A stretch of 55,940 nt of DNA from Thermanaeromonas sp. (GTDB lineage Bacteria; Bacillota; DSM-521; Neomoorellales; Neomoorellaceae). The stretch lies in contig NZ_JAKKUR010000009.1 of assembly GCF_021890735.1 (NCBI RefSeq), forward strand, positions 1 to 55,940. The letters are read 5' to 3'. The position numbers and the translations under genes are program-made. Each line of letters begins with the position of its first letter. The stretch's first letter is position 1. Below, in pieces: positions 1 to 7,347 of the stretch. The notes below the pieces were generated by a model, which ran no database searches, was not told the DNA's origin, and worked only from the letters and a program-made list of their open reading frames with translations.

Positions 1-2
1 CT

Positions 3-68
3 ACTGAATGGCCTACTTTGCCCGGCGTTTTCGATGCGCCGATTACTGCGACCGAGGAGGGATTATAA
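3..68 (+). CDS. possible 3' end of a coding region cut by the window edge
   Basis: Frame 3 of the plus strand is open from the first base to a TAA at 66-68. It reads about 21 residues ending in ITATEEGL, and the codon use looks normal. No start lies inside the window, so this would be the C-terminus of a gene that begins to the left. The piece is too short for a family call, and chance openness of 66 bases is quite possible. A weak call. Confidence 0.35.
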   Translation, partial: TEWPTLPGVFDAPITATEEGL

Positions 69-371
69 AAGTTGCCTAACCTGCTCATCTTTTATCTCTC
101 CTTATATCTCCCTAAAGCTTTGGATGTTTTAAACCCTGCACCCTTCCTATTATGGATTAAGTTTTCTTCTTACGTCAAGATTACGGTAAATGCTGCTCTT
201 CCCTCTTAGCGTTGGTATTTTTAAACGTAAGTGATCATAATTTCGACCTTCCTCCTTTCCAGGTATAGATTAAGGTGCATTGTCTTAGTCTTGACCGGAA
301 AGATAATTCGCCTTTTCACAAATATATTTCTCCAGAAGCCCCCGTTTCTCCTTCCTATGGAAAAAATTAAG
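69..371. other. intergenic stretch with no recognised gene
   Basis: About 300 bases, A+T-rich, between the putative gene tail and the RNA-like element. The only open frames are two overlapping ORFs of 66-67 codons on opposite strands near 221-431. Neither has a good Shine-Dalgarno sequence or a recognisable composition. A TTGACC at 291-296 has no -10 box at normal spacing. Confidence 0.5.
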
Positions 372-505
372 GCAGGTAAGTGTATTAGCCACCTCTGGGC
401 GTATGTACAACTATACCTTGCCACTGGCTAACTCACTGCACAGGGCTAACCTCCACCAGTGCCTCCTGCCATGTGGTGGGTGCCGGGTTAAGCCTTAGGA
501 CCTGC
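372..505 (+). ncRNA. candidate structured RNA (three-way junction) of unknown family
   Basis: The element is closed by GCAGGT (372-377) pairing with ACCTGC (500-505). Inside are two hairpins. One pairs TTAGCCA (385-391) with TGGCTAA (425-431) and has an inner stem at 398-422. The other pairs GGCTAAC (444-450) with GTTAAGCC (487-494, one bulged A) and, within it, CCACCA (453-458) with TGGTGG (474-479). A terminator-like hairpin follows 12 bases later. No plus-strand gene lies downstream, so a stand-alone RNA is more likely than a leader. The pairing is read by eye; the family and even the transcribed strand are uncertain. Confidence 0.35.
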
Positions 506-517
506 ATAAAAAAGTTT

Positions 518-555
518 AAGCCTCCCTTCCGCTTTTGGCCGGTAGGAGGCTTTTT
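518..555 (+). terminator. intrinsic terminator, possibly bidirectional
   Basis: AAGCCTCC (518-525) pairs with GGAGGCTT (545-552) and is followed on the plus strand by a T run to 555. On the minus strand the stem is followed by AAAC and six T. It can therefore end the candidate RNA from the left and the two-tRNA transcript from the right. Confidence 0.65.
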
Positions 556-629
556 CATGAACAACGGATTTGCGGTTTTAAGTGCCTTTTGGAAGTTTTA
601 ACTAACCCGCAAACCCTTGATTTTTCTTG

Positions 630-704
630 TGGTGGGCCCACTAGGATTCGAACCTAGAACCAACGGATTATGAGTCCGCTGCTCTGCCGTTGAGCTATGG
701 GCCC
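630..704 (-). tRNA. tRNA with CAU anticodon (elongator Met or Ile2)
   Basis: A full cloverleaf reads on the minus strand. The acceptor GGGCCCA (704-698) pairs with TGGGCCC (640-634), the discriminator is A, and the CCA end is encoded (632-630). The D arm is GCTC/GAGC, the anticodon stem is GCGGA/TCCGT with loop CTCATAA (anticodon at 672-670), and the T arm carries TTCGAAT. The G1-C72 pair excludes the initiator tRNA. CAU serves either elongator Met or, after lysidine modification, Ile(AUA); the sequence alone does not settle which. Confidence 0.93.
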
Positions 705-708
705 TTAT

Positions 709-783
709 TGGCTCCCCGGGCAGGACTCGAACCTGCAACCACCCGGTTAACAGCCGGGCGCTCTACCATTGAGCTACCGAGGA
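709..783 (-). tRNA. tRNA-Asn (GUU)
   Basis: A cloverleaf on the minus strand: acceptor TCCTCGG (783-777) with CCGGGGA (719-713, one G-U pair), discriminator G, encoded CCA (711-709), D arm GCTC/GAGC, anticodon arm CCCGG-CTGTTAA-CCGGG with GTT at 751-749, and T arm GCAGG/CCTGC. It lies upstream of the CAU tRNA, with four bases between them, so the two are probably co-transcribed. Confidence 0.96.
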
Positions 784-797
784 AAGCTGCTATTGAT

Positions 798-826
798 ATT
801 ATACGCAATAGGGGAAGTTCGGTCAA
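798..826 (-). promoter_or_regulatory. promoter of the tRNA-Asn / tRNA-CAU pair
   Basis: Reading on the minus strand, TTGACC (826-821) is followed after exactly 17 bases by TATAAT (803-798). The start is expected near 791, eight bases before tRNA-Asn. A strong sigma-A promoter of the kind expected for stable RNA. Confidence 0.8.
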
Positions 827-857
827 CCCCCCGCGCCCTCTCAACTCTGCTTTTTAT

Positions 858-890
858 AAAACCGGCTAGCTGAACTTCGGATGAGCTAGC
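858..890 (-). terminator. terminator after rpoD
   Basis: On the minus strand GCTAGCT (890-884) pairs with AGCTAGC (871-865) around a 12-base loop, followed by CGG and a TTTT stretch. It sits 30 bases past the rpoD stop, closes the dnaG-rpoD unit, and separates it from the tRNA promoter. Confidence 0.6.
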
Positions 891-919
891 ATACCTTAAG
901 TGCTTTTGGATTTAAGTTC

Positions 920-2014
920 CTACTCCAAGTAATCTTTCAGTTTTTTGCTACGGCTGGGATGGCGCAACTTGCGTAGTGCTTTAGCCTCTATTTGGCGTAT
1001 ACGTTCCCGTGTAACCCCGAACTCCTGCCCAACTTCTTCCAGAGTACGGGAGCGCCCGTCATCAAGGCCAAAACGTAAGCGCAGAACCTTCCTCTCCCGC
1101 GGGGTCAAGGACTCTAGTACTTCTTCTAATTGCTCCCGCAAAAGCATATAAGATGCTGCATCTGCCGGAGCTAGCGCATCCTCATCCTCGATGAAATCGC
1201 CTAAATGGCTGTCTTCCTCCTCTCCTATGGGCGTCTCCAAGGAGACGGGTTCCTGAGCTATCTTCATAATTTCCCGGACCCGCTCTACAGGAATATCCAT
1301 TTCCTTAGCGATCTCTTCCGGAGTGGGTTCGCGGCCCAATTCCTGAAGGAGATTACGTGAAACGCGGATCAATTTATTAATAGTTTCTACCATGTGTACA
1401 GGTATCCTGATGGTACGCGCCTGGTCGGCAATAGCACGGGTGATAGCTTGCCGGATCCACCAGGTAGCATAAGTGCTGAATTTATATCCCTTTCGATAGT
1501 CAAATTTTTCCACAGCCTTTATCAATCCCAGATTACCTTCCTGGATCAGGTCCAAAAAAAGCATACCGCGACCAACATAGCGCTTAGCAATGCTGACGAC
1601 CAGGCGCAAATTAGCCTCTATCAGCCTGCGCTTCGCCTCCTCGTCCCCCTGTTCCATACGTTTGGCAAGTTCAATCTCTTCTTCAGGCGTAAGCAAGGGA
1701 ATACGGCCGATCTCCTTCAGGTACATACGTACCGGATCGTCTATTCCCACGCCTTCCGGAATCGAAAGGTCAATATCCTCCTCTACCGGAGCACCGCTCT
1801 CTCTTTCTAGGGCCTCTAGTTCTGCTGCCTCCGGGATAACTTCGATACCCATTTGGTGTAGTTGTTCATAAATGTCATCTATCTGTTCTGGAGTGAGCTC
1901 CACGGACTGTAGGGTATCCATTATCTCCTGGTAAGTTAGAGAACCACGTTTTTTCCCCTTCTCAATTAGCTCCTTCACTAACTCCTGGTATTTCTGTGTT
2001 TCTTCCTTCATCAA
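920..2014 (-). CDS. rpoD: RNA polymerase primary sigma factor RpoD (SigA)
   Basis: This is the housekeeping sigma factor that directs RNA polymerase to -35/-10 promoters. At 364 residues it matches Firmicute SigA, which lacks the long non-conserved insert of E. coli sigma-70. Region 1.1 covers about 10-60, region 1.2 begins at [12 protein letters not shown] (92-103), region 2 covers about 125-200 with the 2.4 helix [15 protein letters not shown] (177-191), and region 4 closes with the helix-turn-helix around [18 protein letters not shown]. The start ATG overlaps the dnaG stop by four bases, so translation is coupled. The dnaG-rpoD order is the conserved macromolecular synthesis operon. Confidence 0.98.
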   Translation of the reverse strand: MMKEETQKYQELVKELIEKGKKRGSLTYQEIMDTLQSVELTPEQIDDIYEQLHQMGIEVIPEAAELEALERESGAPVEEDIDLSIPEGVGIDDPVRMYLKEIGRIPLLTPEEEIELAKRMEQGDEEAKRRLIEANLRLVVSIAKRYVGRGMLFLDLIQEGNLGLIKAVEKFDYRKGYKFSTYATWWIRQAITRAIADQARTIRIPVHMVETINKLIRVSRNLLQELGREPTPEEIAKEMDIPVERVREIMKIAQEPVSLETPIGEEEDSHLGDFIEDEDALAPADAASYMLLREQLEEVLESLTPRERKVLRLRFGLDDGRSRTLEEVGQEFGVTRERIRQIEAKALRKLRHPSRSKKLKDYLE

Positions 2015-3834
2015 TTCTCCCCCCTTCCTATCTTTAGATTTTTTATATTCCTAGCCAGGTCCAATATTCTGGCCTGCAACTTTTTAACTTCATCTTCCCG
2101 GCCAGCTGTTTCGGCCAAACCCAAACTTCGGCGGCAAGCTCGAATTTCTTCCTCCCACTTTTTTAGCTGTATAGATTTTATAGCCTCTTCGAGGGCTTTG
2201 GACTCTAGGGGTTCTTGTCCTTCCTTCAACATTACCCGTGCAAGTAAAGGAAGGGCATCTGGGGGTAGCCTCCTACTTAGCTTATCCTGGAAATCCTCTC
2301 CTTCTAAGCATGGATATTCCTGCCTTAACTCCCGAGCTGTGGTTGCTATAATACCTGCCTCCGGCAAGCTCCAAAAATCCGTTCCTAAAGAAGCCTCAAT
2401 GTGCTTAGCCCATCTTTCATCGGCCAGATAAGCGTATAAAAGATAGATTTCTGGGCCTTGGAAAGTAGTGTCCGCTATGCGCTGGGTGTTCTGAATATTA
2501 TCCGTCGGTATAAAGCGCCTGGGTTTTCTCTTTTCGCGGCGCCGGAATTTATGGATCTCTTCATAGATGGCACTTTCTAATTGGCCAGTGCGTCTGCTTA
2601 AAAAACGGACATAGTTATCCAGTTCCACAGCATCTTCTATCTTAGCTAGATAAGGTATCACTTTCTGGACCGCCTTTACACATTCGTTGGGATCTGCTAA
2701 ATCATGGAACCGGATGGTCTCCTCAATTATATAAACCAACCAGGGTGGAGCTTCCTCTATGAGTTGCCGAAAGGCTTGCCCACCGTGGTCCTGTAAAAAC
2801 TCATCAGGATCCTTCCCTTCTGGTAAGGGGAGCACACGCACCCTCAACCCCATTTCCGCCAGGATCTCGAGAACCCGTAAGGCTGCTGCCCTTCCAGCAG
2901 CGTCTGCATCGTAAGCTATAACAACTTCTTCTGTGTATCGTTTAAGCTCTCGGGCCTGTTCTGCAGTTAAAGAAGTCCCTAAGGTAGCCACCACATTATC
3001 GATACCGTGCTGCCAGGCCGAGACAGCATCCAGGTATCCTTCCACTACCACCGCCCTGCCCTGGCGCCTAATACCGGGTGCGGCCAGGTGCAACCCGTAG
3101 AGATGATGACCCTTGCGGAACAGCGGTGTCTCGGGGGTGTTTAGATATTTCGGCTCGCTATTATCTAAAGATCGGCCGCCAAAACCGACCACCCTGCCGG
3201 AGGCATCCTTTACCGGAAACATCAGCCGCCTACGAAAGCGGTCAAAGCTGCCTTCCGGAGCTCTGGAGGCTGCGAGCCCGGCTAGGGCTATCTCACGCGG
3301 GTGAAATCCATGGCGTCTAAGGTAATCCACTAAAGCCCTGGGACTGTCCGGTGCATATCCCAGCTCAAACACTTTGACGGCTTCCGGGCTTACTCTCCTA
3401 TATCGGAGGTATTCCCTGGCCTTGGCCGCGGAAGGATGACGAAGGAGGATGAGGTGATAAAATCTCGCGGCTAGGGCACCGATCTGATAAAGTCTTTCTT
3501 TTTCCCGGCGGAACCCAAAGACAGTAGCTCCTTCCTTTTCATCCAGGCTTATACCTGCACGCTCAGCTAACCGTCTTAAGGCTTCGGTAAAGCTTAAGCC
3601 TTCACGTTTCATTAAAAAGGTAAAGGCATCGCCCCCTACCCCGCACCCGAAACAATAAAACAACTGCTTGCCCGGGCTAACAGTAAAAGAGGGGGTTTTT
3701 TCGGTATGAAAAGGGCACAAACCTACATAATTCTGACCCCGTCTTTTCAAGGGCACATATTCACTTATCAAATCTACAATATCTACCCTAGCCTTAATCT
3801 CTTCAATGAGTTCCTCCCGCAGGGCGGCCGACAA
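2011..3834 (-). CDS. dnaG: DNA primase DnaG
   Basis: Makes RNA primers at the replication fork. It has an N-terminal CHC2 zinc module (Cys40, His43, Cys61, Cys64), then the TOPRIM catalytic core with VVVEGYLDA near residue 265, and a C-terminal helicase-interaction region. The longest frame begins with TTG at 3867, but an AAGGGGG ribosome site lies inside it, 8 bases before a TTG at 3834. Starting there gives 607 residues and puts the conserved [13 protein letters not shown] motif at the N-terminus, as usual for primases. The gene runs directly into rpoD. The function is certain, the start less so. Confidence 0.95.
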   Translation of the reverse strand: MSAALREELIEEIKARVDIVDLISEYVPLKRRGQNYVGLCPFHTEKTPSFTVSPGKQLFYCFGCGVGGDAFTFLMKREGLSFTEALRRLAERAGISLDEKEGATVFGFRREKERLYQIGALAARFYHLILLRHPSAAKAREYLRYRRVSPEAVKVFELGYAPDSPRALVDYLRRHGFHPREIALAGLAASRAPEGSFDRFRRRLMFPVKDASGRVVGFGGRSLDNSEPKYLNTPETPLFRKGHHLYGLHLAAPGIRRQGRAVVVEGYLDAVSAWQHGIDNVVATLGTSLTAEQARELKRYTEEVVIAYDADAAGRAAALRVLEILAEMGLRVRVLPLPEGKDPDEFLQDHGGQAFRQLIEEAPPWLVYIIEETIRFHDLADPNECVKAVQKVIPYLAKIEDAVELDNYVRFLSRRTGQLESAIYEEIHKFRRREKRKPRRFIPTDNIQNTQRIADTTFQGPEIYLLYAYLADERWAKHIEASLGTDFWSLPEAGIIATTARELRQEYPCLEGEDFQDKLSRRLPPDALPLLARVMLKEGQEPLESKALEEAIKSIQLKKWEEEIRACRRSLGLAETAGREDEVKKLQARILDLARNIKNLKIGRGEN

Positions 3835-4024
3835 AAATGATGCCCCCTTACCAGTCTTGCGACCCAAATGTTTTTATTGTATTCGCCATTGAAGGCAAAT
3901 ATCCTCTTTTTTTGTAAGGAATATTGACCTAATCTATTATTTGTAACTATTTACCATAATATACCTCACCTTTAAGTTTAGCTCCGCATCTGCCGGGCCA
4001 TAATAAAAATTGAGGTGAGTTTGG

Positions 4025-4141
4025 GTGGGTAAATTTATTGCCTTTTTGTTGATAGTGCTCCTCGGGGGAAGCACTCTATACGTCATTTATAAAGGGGTCC
4101 TTCTTCCCCTTTTCGAGCCTTATTTTAAAACCCGACAATAA
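4025..4141 (+). CDS. small single-pass membrane protein, 38 residues
   Basis: A GTG start at 4025 follows a TGAGGTGAG ribosome site (4011-4019) at good spacing. The frame runs to a TAA at 4139-4141. The product starts MGKFIAFLLIVLLGG, a clear membrane helix, continues through a second hydrophobic patch (LYVIYKGVLLPLFEPYF), and ends in basic residues. It stands alone on the plus strand between the divergent dnaG and the convergent dgt. No family is recognised; the size and single helix fit regulatory or sporulation membrane peptides, but that is only a guess. Confidence 0.6.
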   Translation: MGKFIAFLLIVLLGGSTLYVIYKGVLLPLFEPYFKTRQ

Positions 4142-4182
4142 AAAAATTAGGGTCTATAGTATAAAATATGGGGTTCACCGGT

Positions 4183-4290
4183 TATAATACGCTTGGAAGG
4201 TACTTACGGGAAATCCTGCCGGCGCCTTCGTCAAGTGCCGGATAGCCTGACGAGCGAAGAGATTTCCCAGGTACCTTCCCATTATTTTTT
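4183..4290 (+). ncRNA. compact structured RNA or repeat with its own -10 box and T tract
   Basis: A TATAAT at 4183-4188 lies seven bases before a perfect 9-bp closing stem, GGAAGGTAC (4195-4203) with GTACCTTCC (4271-4279). A perfect 8-bp stem follows, GGGAAATC (4208-4215) with GATTTCCC (4261-4268). Inside, CTTCG (4226-4230) pairs with CGAAG (4255-4259). CCGGC (4219-4223) can pair with GCCGG (4237-4241), which would cross the inner stem as an H-type pseudoknot. ATTATTTTTT follows the element. There is no clear -35 box. It may be a small RNA, a strong terminator, or a dispersed palindromic repeat. Confidence 0.5.
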
Positions 4291-4297
4291 CTTGTGT

Positions 4298-5293
4298 TTA
4301 TAAGGGAAAACCGCTAGGTACGAACAACTTCTGGTACTGTATAATAGCGTAACGGTCGGTCATTCCAGCGATATAATCACATGCCCGGCGGTGCAAATCA
4401 TCCTCCGGTCTTTTAGGTGGGGGAAGGTATTCGGGATGTTCCAAGTAAAAATGATAAAGCTCTTTTAGCATCCTCTTCGCTTTGCCTTCCTCTGCCTTGG
4501 CCCGTGAGCCTATATATACGTGTTTAAAAAGAAAAGCTCGCAAAGTATCTGTAGCTTGCTGAACTTGCGAGCTCATGGTTATATAATTTTTACCCCAACT
4601 GTTCTCAATAACATCCAAGACCATGGTGTTGATGCGCTGGCGGTGTTCGTAGCCCAGGACCTCTAAACACTCCTGCGGAAGGTCTTCTAAAGTTATTATC
4701 CCTGCACGCAAAGCATCATCTATATCGTGGTTGATATAGGCAATACGGTCAGCGTAACAGATCACTTGCCCTTCTAACGTCTGCGGCTTGACCGGGCCGG
4801 TATGGTGGGCAATGCCGTCCCGCACTTCCCAGGTAAGGTTGAGCCCCCCTTCCCCTTCTAAAACATCCACTACCCGCAAACTCTGCTCGTTGTGCTTGAA
4901 ACCTCCAGGTACAACTTCGTTCAAAGCTTCTTCCCCTGCGTGGCCAAAAGGGGTGTGTCCTAGATCATGACCTAAAGCTATGGCTTCTGTCAAGTCTTCA
5001 TTAAGACGTAAAGCACGAGCGATGGTGCGCGCTATCTGGGCAACTTCTAAAGTGTGGGTAAGGCGGGTACGGTAATGATCGCCCTCCGGAGCTATAAAAA
5101 CCTGGGTCTTATGTTTCAGGCGACGGAAAGCTTTGGAATGGATGATCCTGTCCCTATCCCTTTGAAATTCTGTACGTACTTTACACGGCTCCTCAGGTCG
5201 GTCCCGGCCCCGGGTACGGCTGCTTAAAGATGCAAAAGGAGATAACAATTCCCTTTCCAGGCGCTCAGCTTCTTCTCGCAGGAGCAACCCCAT
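4298..5293 (-). CDS. dgt: deoxyguanosinetriphosphate triphosphohydrolase-like HD protein
   Basis: Hydrolyses dNTPs, classically dGTP, to the nucleoside and tripolyphosphate, so adjusting precursor pools. The HD-superfamily metal site is visible: [11 protein letters not shown], then [13 protein letters not shown], and a later [13 protein letters not shown] Asp. At 331 residues it matches the shorter dGTPase-like type, and the [21 protein letters not shown] segment near residue 46-66 is typical. It sits downstream of the flavin reductase gene with 25 bases between and ends next to the structured element at 4183-4290. The exact substrate is not given by the sequence. Confidence 0.9.
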   Translation of the reverse strand: MGLLLREEAERLERELLSPFASLSSRTRGRDRPEEPCKVRTEFQRDRDRIIHSKAFRRLKHKTQVFIAPEGDHYRTRLTHTLEVAQIARTIARALRLNEDLTEAIALGHDLGHTPFGHAGEEALNEVVPGGFKHNEQSLRVVDVLEGEGGLNLTWEVRDGIAHHTGPVKPQTLEGQVICYADRIAYINHDIDDALRAGIITLEDLPQECLEVLGYEHRQRINTMVLDVIENSWGKNYITMSSQVQQATDTLRAFLFKHVYIGSRAKAEEGKAKRMLKELYHFYLEHPEYLPPPKRPEDDLHRRACDYIAGMTDRYAIIQYQKLFVPSGFPL

Positions 5294-5318
5294 CCGCCCG
5301 TGACCCCCAACTTACTTT

Positions 5319-5924
5319 TTACAGTTTTCTCCGGCGAAGGGACATGGTGGCAGCAGCCACCTCAGCCAAGCGTAAGCCTAAAATCCTTACTCGCTCCCTA
5401 GCAAATTCGTCCTCTACAGCAGGAGCTTGGCTACAACCCCCGTGGTGACCGCAATCATGATCCTGGTAGCCATCTCCTATTATCATCATACCTTGCACTA
5501 ACATCATATCGAATAAGGCTTTCAGCGTAGTCTCTTGCCCTCCGAAACGGCTACCACCCACGGCTACAGCAGCACCTACTACATTTAACAAGGCCTTCTC
5601 TTTACGCAGAAGGCGGCTCTTATCCCAAAAAGCTTTTAGTTGGGCAGAAACAGTCCCAAAGTACACCGGGCTACCTAAAAGTATACCGTCGGCCTGGCGC
5701 AGCAAACTATAAGCTTCTTCTAAACGCTTGCCCCGGAAACACAGCCCTTGGCAAGGAGAACTACAGTGTGTACAAAACGGCTGTTTTTGATCGGCCAGAA
5801 CATCGGCGACATGGATGAGCACGGTTTGGGCTCCTTTCGAGGAAGCCGCTTTTAGCCCCTCCTGGACGAGAAAGGCTGTACTTCCTGCTTTTCTCGGGCT
5901 CCCGTTAATACCTACGATTAGCAT
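5319..5924 (-). CDS. NADPH-dependent FMN reductase / flavodoxin-fold protein
   Basis: The N-terminus has the flavodoxin-like phosphate loop GINGSPRKAGSTAFLV. A SPVYFGTVSAQLKAFWDK motif near residue 85-102 binds the flavin isoalloxazine ring in this family. A Cys cluster (CTHCSSPCQGLC, about 51-62) resembles iron-sulfur flavoproteins, so a small [Fe-S] site is possible. A second His/Cys stretch (DHDCGHHGGC) lies near residue 155-164. The size of 201 residues fits. The gene probably shares a transcript with dgt. Its electron donor and acceptor cannot be inferred. Confidence 0.82.
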   Translation of the reverse strand: MLIVGINGSPRKAGSTAFLVQEGLKAASSKGAQTVLIHVADVLADQKQPFCTHCSSPCQGLCFRGKRLEEAYSLLRQADGILLGSPVYFGTVSAQLKAFWDKSRLLRKEKALLNVVGAAVAVGGSRFGGQETTLKALFDMMLVQGMMIIGDGYQDHDCGHHGGCSQAPAVEDEFARERVRILGLRLAEVAAATMSLRRRKL

Positions 5925-5965
5925 TTAAGCCACCCTCATCTTTGCTTTTGAAAAAGGTTCGACGT

Positions 5966-6430
5966 CTAAGTAGCTTTTTCCTTCTTAAGGAGGTTGGAAA
6001 TGGCCGCCCGGGCCAGCTCATCACACCGGTTGTTCTCTTTGCTATCACTATGGCCGGTCACTTTTACCCATTCTATCTGGTGCTGGGAAGCCACCCTCAA
6101 CAGTTCCTGCCACAAATCTTGGTTTTCCACTGGCTCTTTTTTGGCTGTCCGCCAGCCGTTTGCCTGCCACCTTTTTATCCACCCTTCTCGAAAAGCGTTT
6201 ACCAAATAAGCACTGTCGCTGTAAAGTTTTACCCGGCAGGGTTCTTTCAGGGCCTTCAAGGCTTCCAAAGCAGCTGTAAGTTCCATACGCTGATTCGTTG
6301 TAACTGCTGCGGCTCCGGAAAGCTCTTTACGGTGCCCCCCATAGAGTAGGACAGCTGCCCAGCCCCCCGGTCCGGGATTTCCACTACAAGCTCCATCAGT
6401 ATATATGACCACTTCCTTAAGCGGTTTCAT
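5966..6430 (-). CDS. rnhA: ribonuclease HI
   Basis: Cleaves the RNA strand of RNA-DNA hybrids. The four catalytic acidic residues are visible: Asp in YTDGACSGNPG, Glu in MELTAALEAL, Asp in LYSDSAYLV and Asp in NNRCDELA. A longer frame begins with GTG at 6439, but the GAGGTG ribosome site overlaps that codon; the ATG at 6430 lies at correct spacing and gives 154 residues, the usual length. It is followed by the flavin reductase gene and preceded by the Cys-rich gene. Confidence 0.95.
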   Translation of the reverse strand: MKPLKEVVIYTDGACSGNPGPGGWAAVLLYGGHRKELSGAAAVTTNQRMELTAALEALKALKEPCRVKLYSDSAYLVNAFREGWIKRWQANGWRTAKKEPVENQDLWQELLRVASQHQIEWVKVTGHSDSKENNRCDELARAAISNLLKKEKAT

Positions 6431-6496
6431 AAATAGCACCTCAATTTGCGACCAGTTACGACAACCAACGCTAGAAAGAGCTAACCGTAAGTATAA

Positions 6497-6703
6497 CTAC
6501 CTGGTCCGGCTGAAGCAAGCTACGAAGCGCTCTACACTGCGGTCGTAGGTTCGCTCTACTTCCGGTGGAAATAGGCACCCCGGAAGTTCACCATACTTGC
6601 GGTGGTACTGAAGGCAAGCACAACAGTTCCCTTTTCGAGGACAAGGTTCATAAGTACAGGTACATAGTTTCTTGTTTTCGGCTATATTAACACACTGGGC
6701 CAT
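6497..6703 (-). CDS. small Cys-rich protein, DUF6485 family
   Basis: A protein of 68 residues with seven or more Cys in a CxNxxxN...CTCTYEPCPRKGNCCACLQYHR layout, ending in LPGCLFPPEVERTYDRSVE. This pattern is the DUF6485 family as I know it, found in anaerobes and of unknown function. The clustered Cys suggest binding of zinc or an iron-sulfur centre. It is divergent from the DUF523 gene across a 121-base gap that holds the DUF523 promoter. Confidence 0.75.
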   Translation of the reverse strand: MAQCVNIAENKKLCTCTYEPCPRKGNCCACLQYHRKYGELPGCLFPPEVERTYDRSVERFVACFSRTR

Positions 6704-6757
6704 AATAGTGTATGCCCCCTTGCTCTAAAATGTTTAAGAAAGTGGTACCGGTCATAC

Positions 6758-6786
6758 TTGTTGGGGAAAATGCTTAAAGATAAAAT
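6758..6786 (+). promoter_or_regulatory. promoter of the DUF523 gene
   Basis: TTGTTG (6758-6763) and TAAAAT (6781-6786) are separated by 17 bases. The start is expected near 6793, about 30 bases before the ATG at 6825, which has a GCGGGGAT ribosome site. Confidence 0.55.
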
Positions 6787-6824
6787 TAGGAAAAACACTT
6801 TTTTAATCAAGCGGGGATACATCT

Positions 6825-7286
6825 ATGGAAAACCGGCCTTGTATTCTCGTAAGCGCTTGCCTTGCGGGGTATCACTGCAGGTACGATGGGAGTTCCAACC
6901 TGGTACCTCAGATTAAAGATCTTGTGACACGGTTCCAGGCCATACCTGTATGCCCGGAAAAATTAGGAGGCCTACCCGTACCGCGTCCCCCGGCGGAAAT
7001 ACAGGGTGGCGATGGTTTCGACGTCCTGGAGGGCCGGGCGCGGGTTGTAGATAAGGAAGGCCGCGACGTTACGGAGGCATTTCTTAAGGGTGCCCAGGCT
7101 ACGGCAGAGCTGGCCCGAACCCTGGGTGCCAAAGTGGCTATTCTTAAAGAAAGGAGCCCCTCCTGTGGAACCCGAACCGTGTACGACGGCACCTTTAGTG
7201 GCTGTACCAGGTCGGGTTGCGGGGTAACCGCCGCTTTACTGCTTAGGCAGGGCCTCCAGCTCTTCAGCGAGGAAACCTGGAGGTAA
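6825..7286 (+). CDS. DUF523 family protein (TudS-like)
   Basis: A 153-residue DUF523 protein. Characterised members (TudS) are 2-thiouracil desulfurases that hold a [4Fe-4S] cluster on three Cys. The conserved features are present: SACLAGYHCRYDG near residue 9-21, the PVCPEKLGGLPVPRPPAE block near 42-59, and KERSPSCGTRTVYDG near 108-122. Three Cys (in ACLAG, VCPE and PSCG) are the likely ligands. Monocistronic, with its own promoter and a terminator hairpin downstream. The true substrate in this organism is inference. Confidence 0.85.
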   Translation: MENRPCILVSACLAGYHCRYDGSSNLVPQIKDLVTRFQAIPVCPEKLGGLPVPRPPAEIQGGDGFDVLEGRARVVDKEGRDVTEAFLKGAQATAELARTLGAKVAILKERSPSCGTRTVYDGTFSGCTRSGCGVTAALLLRQGLQLFSEETWR

Positions 7287-7291
7287 GAAGT

Positions 7292-7338
7292 AGAGGATAC
7301 CGCTTCCGGCTAGTGCCAGAACCGGTATCCTCTTTATT
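7292..7338 (+). terminator. terminator between the convergent DUF523 and ppdK genes
   Basis: AGAGGATACCG (7292-7302) pairs perfectly with CGGTATCCTCT (7323-7333), followed on the plus strand by TTATTTA. The minus-strand tail is less T-rich, so it serves the plus-strand gene best and may also stop ppdK transcription. Confidence 0.75.
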
Positions 7339-7347
7339 TAAATGCTT

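Noticed and set aside
231-431. 66-codon plus-strand ORF and its 67-codon minus-strand partner
   Set aside because: No ribosome site, no recognisable composition, and the two overlap on opposite strands in a region with RNA-like pairing.
372-505. Cobalamin riboswitch or 6S RNA identity
   Set aside because: A GACCTGC and a GCCACTG recall the cobalamin aptamer, but order, spacing and the rest of the core are wrong and no gene follows. The branched fold does not match 6S RNA well. Left as unassigned.
4246-4260. Hammerhead-ribozyme-like CTGACGAG...CGAA motif
   Set aside because: The core letters resemble a hammerhead, but there is no stem II between the two motifs and no cleavage-site stem arrangement; better explained as the inner stem of the 4183-4290 element.
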